Assembly: GCF_011398925.1 (NCBI RefSeq)
Contig: NZ_AP022842.1
Location: 1,724,001-1,788,000, forward strand
Source of the DNA: Bacillus sp. KH172YL63
GTDB taxonomy: Bacteria > Bacillota > Bacilli > Bacillales > Bacillaceae_B
DNA: 64,000 nucleotides
Direction of reading: 5' to 3'
This document shows, piece after piece, positions 55,364 to 63,693 of this stretch (position 1 is the stretch's first letter; every line of letters starts with the position of its first letter). The notes beneath the pieces are model-generated. The model worked only from the letters and a program-made list of their open reading frames with translations, was not told the origin of the DNA and did no database searches. A program made the translations under genes and the position numbers.

Positions 55364-55424
55364 AAAGGTAATAGGAACCAAGTGATGAATGGCTTTATGC
55401 CCCGCCCTAAAAAAAGCAGTCAAA

Positions 55425-55447
55425 CAAAAAACGCCAATTCAGGCGCT
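55425..55447 (-). terminator. Terminator of the small membrane gene
   Basis: Read on the minus strand, GCGCC and GGCG arms close around TGAATT and are followed by six T. Confidence 0.7.
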
Positions 55448-55451
55448 TCAT

Positions 55452-55676
55452 CTAGAGATTTTCTGTTTTTTCTTTAGGGTCCTGGAGTTTCATCCGCTCC
55501 AATTCAAGACGCATTTTTTGCGTTTCAATAACGAAATTTTCGTGCTTAAGCTTTTCAAGCTCCAACTCATCCACAATCATCTTTTGTTTAAGCTTGGACT
55601 GCTTTTGAAAATGGTCGGTGATGATCCCGAGAATGGGAATGGAAAAAATCATGATCACAGCAATGGTTCCAGTCAT
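55452..55676 (-). CDS. Small membrane protein with coiled-coil tail
   Basis: 74 residues: one N-terminal membrane helix (about 3-22, GTIAVIMIFSIPILGIITDHF), then a charged helical coiled coil to the end (QKQSKLKQKMIVDELELEKLK...). This form recalls phage-shock-like PspB proteins, but the sequence is not a clear match. I chose the ATG at 55676, with TTAGGAGGG before it. The 275 bases upstream hold no gene. Confidence 0.65.
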   Translation of the reverse strand: MTGTIAVIMIFSIPILGIITDHFQKQSKLKQKMIVDELELEKLKHENFVIETQKMRLELERMKLQDPKEKTENL

Positions 55677-55951
55677 AGTAACCCTCCTAATCTCCAGTTC
55701 AGATTCAGATATCATAGTTAAATTATAACAAAATCCAAGCTGGAAAAGTATAATGTGTACCATATATATTGAAACGATATACATGATATACGAAATAAAG
55801 GTTGTGAGGGTTTCAAGTAATTGAAAAAAGGGGAATGGGCGATGGTGGCAAGCCGTCGTCTCGGCGGAAGCCCAGGCGGTGGGGGAATGAAACCGGGGAC
55901 AGGGTTTGACTTAAAAAGTGATGCACGATGACAGGGGAAAAAGAGATATTG

Positions 55952-56428
55952 TTAAAAATTCCATTTTCTGTGTACGAAGGTTAGCATGTTACCCCGGTAG
56001 CGTCTGAAAACTGAATTCATGATGGTATAGATGAGGAATCCAAAGATGAAAATATTGATCAGCATACCTGTCACAAAAACTTTTCCCAAGTGTAATCCCA
56101 TTCCCATCACGTCACCGGTAGAATGCACGGTATGCATTGTCGGGTTGATGCTGTCAATTGGGTAAATGAGATGGCCGACAACTAGATTCAAATAGAAGAA
56201 AAAAGGAAATGCCCATATCAAAGAAACGCCGCCGATCAATCCTGCAAAGGAGTTTCCTTTGAAGATCCTGGCACAGGCGGTAGAAATGACCGGACCGATC
56301 CCGAATGAAGGGACGAAGTTTATTAGTAAACCCACAGTAAACCCGAGCGCTATGCTGTGTGCATTATCTTTGAGACGCAATAGCTTAAGGGTGAGGCATT
56401 TGAATTGGCGTAATTTTTTTCTTATCAT
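55952..56428 (-). CDS. DUF2062 family membrane protein
   Basis: 158 residues. HSIALGFTVGLLINFVPSFGIGPVIS followed by FAGLIGGVSLIWAFPFFFYLNLVVGHLI is the DUF2062 pattern: four membrane helices with conserved proline and glycine. Function unknown; in other bacteria it is linked to envelope or glycosyltransferase genes. The start is uncertain: ATG 56428 has GGTGATGAT upstream, and an in-frame ATG exists 15 codons earlier. Confidence 0.82.
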   Translation of the reverse strand: MIRKKLRQFKCLTLKLLRLKDNAHSIALGFTVGLLINFVPSFGIGPVISTACARIFKGNSFAGLIGGVSLIWAFPFFFYLNLVVGHLIYPIDSINPTMHTVHSTGDVMGMGLHLGKVFVTGMLINIFIFGFLIYTIMNSVFRRYRGNMLTFVHRKWNF

Positions 56429-56632
56429 CGTATCATCACCATTTATGTCGATATTTTGCATAAAGTCTGTCATCTGTCCTAATATATAGTATGGCTATTC
56501 GGCTGGATTGTAAATGGGATTGGCCGATTTTTGGTGATGTTTTATGAATTTTTTTGTCCGAACGTCAATACGGGCATGAATTCCATGGTATTCTAGTAGA
56601 AAGAGAATTTTTTGACAGAGCGAGGATGAAAA

Positions 56633-57307
56633 ATGAAATTTACGAAAAAGATACCCAATATGGTGACCTTGGGGAATTTATATTGCGGATTCTTATCGAT
56701 TGGATTCGCCGCAAATGGACAATTTAAGAACGCAGCCGTCCTCATCATCATCGGCATGATGCTGGATAGTATGGACGGAAGGCTTGCAAGGATGCTAAAT
56801 GCAGACAGCACCCTTGGGAAAGAGCTGGATTCACTGGCAGACATCGTCACATTCGGTGTTGCACCATCTTTTCTTGTGTATTATACATATTTCTTTCAAT
56901 TCGGATTAATTGGATTCATCGTTGCAGGATTATTTCCATTGTTCGGTGCATACAGGCTTGCCCGCTTTAATACAAGTCCCCCGAAAGCGTCTCTCCATTA
57001 TTTTGTCGGGGTACCGATCACGGCCGCCGGGGGGATACTGGCGATTCTCACTCTTTTCGGCGAGTGGATCCCGAATATCGTGACGACAGTCATCTTCACC
57101 GGGATGTGCTTCCTTATGGTAAGCAGGATCAGAATACCAAGTTTGAAAGAAGTACCGCTTCCGAAATATGGCACGATCGTGACGGTCTTTATCGGAGCAT
57201 TGTTATACGTCATCTACAAAGGGACATATGAAGAATTCCCTTATTTAATCTATATTGCGACACCGTTATACATTGCTTATCTTGCATACCGATTCATTAA
57301 AAGATAA
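56633..57307 (+). CDS. pssA: CDP-diacylglycerol-serine O-phosphatidyltransferase
   Basis: 224 residues with seven to eight membrane helices. The CDP-alcohol phosphotransferase motif D-G-x(2)-A-R-x(8)-G-x(3)-D-x(3)-D is present as DGRLARMLNADSTLGKELDSLAD. PNMVTLGNLYCGFLSIGFAA is typical of PssA. It makes phosphatidylserine, the precursor of phosphatidylethanolamine; no psd gene follows here, unlike the usual psd neighbour. GAGGATG precedes the ATG. A strong terminator follows. Confidence 0.92.
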   Translation: MKFTKKIPNMVTLGNLYCGFLSIGFAANGQFKNAAVLIIIGMMLDSMDGRLARMLNADSTLGKELDSLADIVTFGVAPSFLVYYTYFFQFGLIGFIVAGLFPLFGAYRLARFNTSPPKASLHYFVGVPITAAGGILAILTLFGEWIPNIVTTVIFTGMCFLMVSRIRIPSLKEVPLPKYGTIVTVFIGALLYVIYKGTYEEFPYLIYIATPLYIAYLAYRFIKR

Positions 57308-57312
57308 AGCAC

Positions 57313-57353
57313 CTAAAAAGGAGGATCTGGTAAATGCCAGATCCTCTTTTTTA
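57313..57353. terminator. Bidirectional terminator
   Basis: AAAAAGGAGGATCTGG pairs with CCAGATCCTCTTTTTT around TAAATG, between convergent pssA and the gene ending at 57351. Confidence 0.92.
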
Positions 57354-57818
57354 TTCCCGTATGATAAAGATCGTTTCCTGCCATTTGTGGTAACCGTATA
57401 TGACAAACGATAGCCCGTAGATCACCAGAAGGTACTGCCAAGGTGAAATCGAGTGGTATTCAGCAATACCGAGCAACGACAATAATGGAAGAGCTGCAAA
57501 ACTCATAAAGACATCCATAATGAAATTGACAACCGTATAAACAAGGAACTTGTGGGAAGTGAATCGGAATATCCAAAACGTCCCGACAGCGAATATACCA
57601 TAGGCAAAGCTTACATCGATCATATAGCCCCAAGGAACAATATACTCATGTATGATCCACCATTTATATGTATAAGCAATCTGAAAAATGACCGTCATGA
57701 GTAAACAGGTCAAGATGGTGACCGGCATGAACCTTTTAATCGTTTTTGATGAAGCGAAAAATAAACTGAACCAAGGCAGCAGAAAGGCAATGAAAAGAAT
57801 CAATTTGACATGCATCAT
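57351..57818 (-). CDS. CBO0543-like membrane protein
   Basis: 155 residues with five membrane helices. The pattern, including WGYMIDVSFAYGIFAVGTFWIFRFT and YHSISPWQYLLVIYGLSFVIYGYHKW, fits the CBO0543 family of small Firmicute membrane proteins, function unknown. TTTGGAG lies 5-8 bases before two successive ATGs. That site abuts a hairpin (57828-57863), so translation could be structure-sensitive. Confidence 0.7.
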   Translation of the reverse strand: MMHVKLILFIAFLLPWFSLFFASSKTIKRFMPVTILTCLLMTVIFQIAYTYKWWIIHEYIVPWGYMIDVSFAYGIFAVGTFWIFRFTSHKFLVYTVVNFIMDVFMSFAALPLLSLLGIAEYHSISPWQYLLVIYGLSFVIYGYHKWQETIFIIRE

Positions 57819-57827
57819 AAAAACTCC

Positions 57828-57863
57828 AAACGTTGTGTTTAGGAATAGTTTTACACAACGTTT
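57828..57863 (-). other. Hairpin beside the ribosome site of the CBO0543-like gene
   Basis: AAACGTTGTGT and ACACAACGTTT form an 11-bp stem around 14 bases. On the minus strand it is followed by GGAGTTTTTATG, the gene's ribosome site and start. It may also act as a weak terminator for the upstream chrA remnant. Confidence 0.5.
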
Positions 57864-57890
57864 GGAGGGATATACGTCTATATTGAGTTG

Positions 57891-58965
57891 TTATAAGTAC
57901 CCTAACAGAAGACCGCCGACTGCACCTGTCAGTACAACGATCCAGGGTGGGAGTTTCCAAAACACCAGCATGCTGAACAATACAGCGGCAAAAGCAAAAT
58001 CAATGGCCGTTTGGATGGAAGATGTCCAAATCGGCTGATAAAATGCCGATATCAGGATTCCGACGACTGCTGCATTCACACCCATCAATGCAGCTTTAAT
58101 CTTTGGATTTTTCCGCATGGAATTCCAGAAGGGAAGACTTCCGAAAATAAGCAGGAATGCAGGCAGGAAGATTGCGACCGTGGCAATCAATCCGCCCTTC
58201 CATCCATCAATGACCGCCCCAATATAGGCAGCAAAGGTAAAGAGTGGACCAGGAACTGCCTGAGCGGCACCATACCCGGCTAAGAAAGCTTCCTCCGATA
58301 ACCAGCCTGTCGGAACAAATTCACGTTCAAGCAATGGCAACACCACGTGTCCACCACCAAAAACCAGGGACCCGGAACGATAAAAGCTGTCAAACAGGGC
58401 AATCCAGTGGAGAGAAGTCATTTCTCTCAAAATGGGCAGGAGAATGAGTAATCCAAAAAACAGCGACAAAGAAATCAAGCCAAATTTACGGGAAACCGGG
58501 AAATCAAGCTGTTCAACTTCCTCTGCTGCAGCATGTTTATATAGAAAAAAGCCTATCAATGCTGATAATAAGATGACGATGATTTGGGAGACGGACGTTT
58601 GCCAAATTAATATCGTGACAAGAGCGAACAGGGCAATGGCTTTCCGATTTAAATCAGGCGTCAATTTTTGTGCCATCCCCAAGATGGCATGTGCGACCAC
58701 GGCGACCGCAACGATCTTCAATCCGTGAATCCAACCTGCATCACTTCCTGGAGAAGCCGAGGGCAATCACTTCCTGGAGAAGGAGTAATATGAGGGCAAT
58801 CACAAGGTCAGCATACGTTTTGTCATCCATCCACTTTCGCCGGCGAACATATTCTTCGTGAAAGTATCCGAGATGTGCGACCGGTCCCCCGAATGATGAG
58901 AACCCCAGCTTGGAGGAGATGAGGAGAAGTTCAATCAGGGTTTTGATGTTAATATTTCTTTTCAT
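57891..58965 (-). pseudogene. chrA: Chromate transporter ChrA, disrupted
   Basis: The first 55 residues (MKRNINIKTLIELLLISSKLGFSSFGGPV ... KTYADLV, shown in parts) are a normal ChrA start. The C-terminal two thirds, from DAGWIHGLKIVAVAVVAHA to the end, includes the second half's FGGGHVVLPLLEREFV and QAVPGPLFTFAAYIG. Between them the segment with the first LPGPAS loop and about one helix pair is gone, the frame is broken near 58750, and the joint holds an imperfect duplication of GATTGCCCTC...CTTCTCCAGGAAGT. Transport of chromate is probably lost. Confidence 0.85.
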
Positions 58966-58978
58966 TATTTCACCTTCT

Positions 58979-59290
58979 TCATTCGTCTTTGATTTCTTTA
59001 AAAAGTTCGTACGCTTTTTTTCTTGCTTCGATCAATACGGCTTCGCCTTTTTCGGTGGTCGTATAATATTTTCTGATTTTACCGTCAACGTTTTTCTCGT
59101 TTTTGATCAGTAGATTGTCTGTTTCCATTGAATGCAGGATCGGGTACAATGTCCCGGAACTGATGCTGTACCCATGTTCCTTTAATTCTTCCAACATCCA
59201 GGACCCGTAGATGGGCTGCTCCTTTGCATGATGAAGAATATGGATATGGATGAATCCGAGAAACAGTTTTCGCATAACTCTATCTTCCAA
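58979..59290 (-). CDS. PadR family transcriptional repressor
   Basis: About 103 residues: a winged helix (LGFIHIHILHHAKEQPIYGSWMLEELKEHGYSISSGTLYPILHSMETDNLL) with the PadR signature SSGTLYPILH, followed by a short dimerisation helix. PadR proteins with chrA neighbours (ChrR-like) control it. A TTG at 59290 has GGAGG 7 bases upstream; an ATG six codons later is an alternative. It lies first in the transcript, 13 bases before chrA, and its promoter holds a matching operator. Confidence 0.88.
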   Translation of the reverse strand: MEDRVMRKLFLGFIHIHILHHAKEQPIYGSWMLEELKEHGYSISSGTLYPILHSMETDNLLIKNEKNVDGKIRKYYTTTEKGEAVLIEARKKAYELFKEIKDE

Positions 59291-59308
59291 TGTCACACCT
59301 CCATACGC

Positions 59309-59373
59309 CGATATCGAAAACCGATATTGGAAATCAATATCGGAATTATACATCATAATAGGACTCATTTCAA
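59309..59373 (-). promoter_or_regulatory. padR-chrA promoter and operator
   Basis: On the minus strand TTGAAA (59368-59373), 17 bases, TATAAT (59345-59350). Directly after the -10 is a palindrome with arms CCGATATTG and CAATATCGG (59321-59343), and a further self-complementary CGATATCG at 59309-59316. Position and symmetry suggest autorepression by PadR. Confidence 0.8.
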
Positions 59374-59410
59374 TGATTATCTTATTGATGTATATGGAAA
59401 AGGGATAAGC

Positions 59411-59442
59411 AAAAAGCCATACCGTTATGCTTGGTATGGCTG
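59411..59442 (-). terminator. Terminator overlapping the end of the DHODH-like gene
   Basis: On the minus strand AGCCATACC pairs with GGTATGGCT around AAGCATAAC and is followed by TTTTTG. The stop codon lies in the loop. Confidence 0.8.
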
Positions 59443-61215
59443 CGATTCATCCTTGGTGAGATGAAAATATGGATATGACCTGATCAATCCGAACACATAT
59501 AAGCTCAGAGCAAAATAGGCAGGTAGGAGATGGATGAAAGTTGTATAGCCAATCGCAAAGTGAATATAAATACCAGCGAAGAAGGCAGGTATGCCTCCAA
59601 TGAGAAGGGTCCGCCATACCCATCGGTTTCCTTGCTGGAATCCCCAAAGGGAAAGCGTCAATACGAGCAGCCCGACGCTGAAGAGCGCACTTCCAAACCC
59701 TGCCCGGTCATGGGCGATGACTGGAATCAGTTTATCGTTGAAATCTGAGAGCATCTCAGGCGGCATACAAAGGTAAAGCAGGTCTGTTGGTACAAAAACA
59801 GAAGTGATGCCAAGATACGAGATGACAATGCCTCCGGTCAGGAACGAAAAACCGAGCAGTACAAAAGCAAGCTGACCCTGGAGTGAATGGGCCCAGCCTT
59901 TATGGTTCCGGCGATTTCCTGAAGATGGGGTCCCGTAGATTCCTTTCGTTCGGATCCAACCGTGCACGTGAAAAGGAAGTAACAGCAGCCAAAATAATAG
60001 GTGCAGCCAGTCGAAATAGCCGTATCCGATGAACAGGAAAATACCCAAAAATCCTGTCAAAGCTGCCAAGTCAATCGCCTGTTTGGCCCATAGAAGGCCA
60101 TTCCTCACACCGTGATAAGCGAGCTGGCAATATACAATCCCGCCTGATATCATCGTTCCCGCCAACGTCATGCGATCGTGGGCCATGAATGGGATGATGC
60201 GTTCATTGAATAAGTAGATACTGTCCTTCGTCATCCCTAAATAGAATTCATCATAGGACAGCATCACCGAAGTTAAGCTGAAAATGAGGGCAAGCAATCC
60301 GCCAAGCACAATGAATAACCCGAAAAACCAATATGATAGCCAACCGCTCTGCGCCTTTCTCGGTGCATCTATTTCATCCATCAATGCTTCCGTGATTCTC
60401 TTTGGCAATCCTGGACCTGAAAACACATATCCGTCAGAGAGAAGGATAAAATCTGCCCCGTTTTCCAACAAAGAGAGAGCTTGAGCCGGTTCGTGGATAG
60501 CGCCTGATGCGATGATGGTCATGGAGAGGAAAGCTTTTCTGAAATCAGAGAGTGTTTCTAAAAGAGTAAGATTGTCATTGTACTCAAATAGAAAACCTTC
60601 TATACCGTTCCGATCCATGTTTTCTGCCCGATCCATCGTTGGATTGATGATGAAAACGGGCTTAGTCCCATTTGAAATAGGAAGGGGATCATCTGAATGA
60701 ATGACATAGCCGTCAGCATATGGACTGAGTGTATCCATCATGGTGGATATTTCTTCTTCCGTACCGGTTAACCTGAAAAGGAAAGGCTGCTTCTTATGGA
60801 CCCCCTTTATTTTCTTTACTGTCCTCTCAAGACCGGCCGATTCAAGTGGCGAAGGGAAAATGATCTGTTCTTCTTGATGAATCACAACCGGAGTGGCAGG
60901 ATTGGTTTCCTTCGATAGCGTGACCGGTCCAATTTCAATGAAGCCAAACCCCAAATTTGCAAACGCGGAAGTACCTGACAGAAGCGGGTCGATCTTTCCG
61001 CAGAGTCCTACAGGGTTGGGATATGTGATTCCATTCATTTTTTTCTCCAAATGAGGAGAACATTCTTCCCGGCCAAGGAAATGTATAAGAGCAGGACCTC
61101 CGGGAAGAGAAGCGATTGCATTCATCCCTCTGTGGATCAACTCTCTTGAAAATACCGGGGGAGCTTTTGACAATAAAGGTTTGAATATATTGTGATAAGA
61201 CCAATCTGGCATCAT
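59425..61215 (-). CDS. Dihydroorotate-dehydrogenase-like domain fused to a duplicated membrane domain
   Basis: About 596 residues. Residues 1-290 follow the class 2 DHODH plan: an N-terminal helical arm, NPVGLCGKIDP...LGFGFIEIGPVTLSKETNP, and IIASGAIHEPAQALSLLENGADFILLSDGYVFSGPGLPKRITEAL. The FMN-side AGFDK is replaced by CGKIDP and the usual catalytic S/N stretch is not seen, so orotate synthesis is doubtful. Residues 300-590 hold seven or eight membrane helices in two similar modules of about 120 residues, each with TSV...D..YL.M...L...N..IIP..AHDR and later a GY...HLL segment. ATG 61215 has GAGGAATGC upstream. Function unknown. Confidence 0.8.
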   Translation of the reverse strand: MMPDWSYHNIFKPLLSKAPPVFSRELIHRGMNAIASLPGGPALIHFLGREECSPHLEKKMNGITYPNPVGLCGKIDPLLSGTSAFANLGFGFIEIGPVTLSKETNPATPVVIHQEEQIIFPSPLESAGLERTVKKIKGVHKKQPFLFRLTGTEEEISTMMDTLSPYADGYVIHSDDPLPISNGTKPVFIINPTMDRAENMDRNGIEGFLFEYNDNLTLLETLSDFRKAFLSMTIIASGAIHEPAQALSLLENGADFILLSDGYVFSGPGLPKRITEALMDEIDAPRKAQSGWLSYWFFGLFIVLGGLLALIFSLTSVMLSYDEFYLGMTKDSIYLFNERIIPFMAHDRMTLAGTMISGGIVYCQLAYHGVRNGLLWAKQAIDLAALTGFLGIFLFIGYGYFDWLHLLFWLLLLPFHVHGWIRTKGIYGTPSSGNRRNHKGWAHSLQGQLAFVLLGFSFLTGGIVISYLGITSVFVPTDLLYLCMPPEMLSDFNDKLIPVIAHDRAGFGSALFSVGLLVLTLSLWGFQQGNRWVWRTLLIGGIPAFFAGIYIHFAIGYTTFIHLLPAYFALSLYVFGLIRSYPYFHLTKDESQPYQA

Positions 61216-61386
61216 GCATTCCTCGCAATGTAGAGATAGTAACCTCATTTTAACAGGAAATGGGAGGATGTGCGGGGTAAGTTGAATACTGTGGAGGACC
61301 TTTGAATGCGGATGAGATAAATGTTAAAGAGGATCGTTGGCTGTTTGTAATAATCCTACAAAAGGCTGTAGAACAATCCTGAAGGT

Positions 61387-61447
61387 GAAAAAATCCGAAT
61401 GTTGATTCGAAAACTTCTGCGAAGATCGAGTCCATTCGGATTTTTGA
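61387..61447 (-). terminator. Terminator, ATCCGAATG stem
   Basis: AAAAAATCCGAATG pairs with CATTCGGATTTTTG around a partly paired GATTCG/CGAGTC centre; it lies 3' of uspA on the minus strand and could serve it. Confidence 0.85.
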
Positions 61448-61454
61448 TTTCTTC

Positions 61455-61871
61455 CTATTTAACAATCATCACAGGACATTTTGCCCTTTTCGCCACTTTG
61501 TGGCTGACGCTGCCGAGCACCATTTCCTGAAAAGTATTTAATCCCCGGCTTCCGATGACGACCGCATCAAATTGATGTTTATTTGCATATTCGACAATGG
61601 TCGGTCCCGGTTCACCGTGTAAAAAAACTGTTTCGAAGTGGATTCCTTCATGTTTCGCCTTTTGCTCAATCAGCTGCAGCTTTTGTTTTCTCTGATCTGC
61701 TGCATCTAGTCCCCAGTGATGTAATACATCTTCTTTAGAATGCTTTCCATCGATCACATAAATGATTTCCATTCTTGAGCCTTCATGGCATTTTGCGAGA
61801 GCAATCGCTTTTTCTCCCGCCCGCAAGGAGTGTTCGGACCCATCTGTTGCAAGAAGAATATTATTGAACAT
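61455..61871 (-). CDS. Universal stress protein UspA family
   Basis: 138 residues, a single Usp domain: NILLATDGSEHSLRAGEKAIALA at the start and the ATP-binding VIGSRGLNTFQEMVLGSVSHKVAKRAKCPVMIVK (G-x2-G-x9-G-S type) at the end. Probably an ATP-binding stress protein. GGGGGAAA precedes the ATG. It is divergent from the SulP transporter, sharing a 270-base control region. Confidence 0.94.
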   Translation of the reverse strand: MFNNILLATDGSEHSLRAGEKAIALAKCHEGSRMEIIYVIDGKHSKEDVLHHWGLDAADQRKQKLQLIEQKAKHEGIHFETVFLHGEPGPTIVEYANKHQFDAVVIGSRGLNTFQEMVLGSVSHKVAKRAKCPVMIVK

Positions 61872-62040
61872 CGTGTTTCCCCCTATCCAATGAAAGCGTT
61901 AAGTATGTAGTTCTCTCTTATTATATAATTTCCTCCATAGAAACTTAATCTTTTTTACACATTTTTGATTAAGGGGTGAATTCAGAAGAAAAACGATGAA
62001 AAATGGAGTAAGTGAGTTGTGTGGGCGCTTTCTCTGATGG

Positions 62041-62069
62041 TTCACAAATTGTCCCATCCATTATATAAT
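62041..62069 (+). promoter_or_regulatory. Probable sigma-A promoter of the SulP gene
   Basis: TTCACA (62041-62046), 17-base spacer, TATAAT (62064-62069). Confidence 0.65.
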
Positions 62070-62140
62070 GTCCCTTGTGTTTAACGGCCCCGACTTTCAT
62101 GAGAGTTGAAAGTCACAAAGAAAGAGGAAGAAGGTGCATT

Positions 62141-63622
62141 ATGAATTTAAGTGAAAAAATTAAATATGAATGGTTTGGTAATGTGAGAGGGGATGTGCTC
62201 TCAGGTATCGTTGTTGCAATGGCTCTGATTCCAGAGGCGATCGCGTTTTCCATCATTGCCGGCGTTGACCCTATGATCGGATTGTATGCTTCATTCTGTA
62301 TCGCTGTGGTCATTGCGTTTGTTGGTGGTCGTCCTGGAATGATTTCCGCAGCGACCGGGGCAACTGCCCTGCTGATGACGACGCTTGTAGCAGATCACGG
62401 GTTGCAATATCTGTTAGCTGCAACGATTTTAACAGGGGTGCTTCAAATTATCATGGGTGTCCTTAAATTAGGACGTTTAATGAAATTTGTGCCACGCTCT
62501 GTCATGGTAGGATTCGTGAACGCATTGGCCATCCTGATCTTTACGGCTCAATTGCCTCACTTTGTCGATGAGACATGGATCATGTATGCGATGGTAGCAG
62601 GTGCGCTTGCAATCATCTATATCCTGCCACGTTTCACAAAAGCTGTGCCGTCTGCTCTGGTTGCGATCATTGCGGTGACTGTGTTCGCAGTTCTGACAGG
62701 AAGCGGTGTGCGTACAGTCGGGGATATGGGTGAACTAACGCAAACCCTGCCGATTTTCTTGATTCCGGATATTCCGTTTACGTTTGAAACATTACAAATC
62801 ATTTTCCCGTATTCCTTATCGATCGCGATTGTCGGATTGGTTGAATCCTTGCTGACTGCTTCCATCGTTGACGATATGACTGATACATCCAGTAATAAGA
62901 ATAAAGAAGCAAGAGGACAGGGGATTGCCAATATCGTGTCTGGATTCTTCGGAGGAATGGCAGGTTGCGCAATGATTGGACAATCTGTCATCAACGTGAA
63001 ATCGGGAGGAAGAGGCAGACTCTCAGCTCTTGTTGCCGGGGTATTCTTGATGATCCTGATCCTTGTATTGAATGATTTCCTTGTACAGATTCCGATGGCT
63101 GCTCTCGTTGGCGTCATGTTCATGGTTTCGATCGGGACATTTGATTGGTCTTCATTGAAGAACCTTCACAAAACACCATTTACCGACACACTTGTTATGC
63201 TTGTGACGGTTGGTACCGTATTATTGACACATGACCTATCTAAAGGGGTCCTTGTTGGAATCATCTTAAGCGCAGTATTCTTCGCTTCAAAAATTTCAAA
63301 GGTGAAAATCACTACAATGGCTTCAGAAGAAACCCATAAGAAAGTGTACAGAGTGTCTGGACAGCTGTTCTTCGCTTCTGTTACTGAGTTTGTAGAAAGC
63401 TTTGATTTTAGTGAAAATATCTCTGAAGTGACGCTGGATCTGACTCATGCCCACCTTTGGGATGACTCAGCTGTAGGCGCGATTGATAAAATCGTGATTA
63501 AGTATCACCAGAATGGGGTAAAAGTAAATTTGATCGGCTTGAACACAGAAAGTAATCAATTGATTGACAAACTGGCTGTTCATAATAAGCCGGGCGGATT
63601 GAATAAAGCTGCCAATCATTAA
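62141..63622 (+). CDS. SulP family inorganic anion transporter
   Basis: 493 residues. About 10-14 membrane segments (residues 20-390) with the SulP motif [29 protein letters not shown], and a C-terminal STAS domain (about 405-490: [16 protein letters not shown]...[20 protein letters not shown]). Substrates of the family are sulfate or bicarbonate; pairing with a Usp gene is frequent but does not fix the substrate. ATG 62141 has GAAGGTG upstream; a longer in-frame reading lacks support. Confidence 0.93.
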   Translation: MNLSEKIKYEWFGNVRGDVLSGIVVAMALIPEAIAFSIIAGVDPMIGLYASFCIAVVIAFVGGRPGMISAATGATALLMTTLVADHGLQYLLAATILTGVLQIIMGVLKLGRLMKFVPRSVMVGFVNALAILIFTAQLPHFVDETWIMYAMVAGALAIIYILPRFTKAVPSALVAIIAVTVFAVLTGSGVRTVGDMGELTQTLPIFLIPDIPFTFETLQIIFPYSLSIAIVGLVESLLTASIVDDMTDTSSNKNKEARGQGIANIVSGFFGGMAGCAMIGQSVINVKSGGRGRLSALVAGVFLMILILVLNDFLVQIPMAALVGVMFMVSIGTFDWSSLKNLHKTPFTDTLVMLVTVGTVLLTHDLSKGVLVGIILSAVFFASKISKVKITTMASEETHKKVYRVSGQLFFASVTEFVESFDFSENISEVTLDLTHAHLWDDSAVGAIDKIVIKYHQNGVKVNLIGLNTESNQLIDKLAVHNKPGGLNKAANH

Positions 63623-63630
63623 TGATATAG

Positions 63631-63665
63631 TAAAAGCCCTTGGTCGATCTGACCAGGGGTTTTTC
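63631..63665 (+). terminator. Rho-independent terminator
   Basis: AAAAGCCCTTGGTC pairs with GACCAGGGGTTTTT around GATCT, after the SulP gene. Confidence 0.9.
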
Positions 63666-63693
63666 TGTACATATTCAGAATGGAGGAAGAGGG

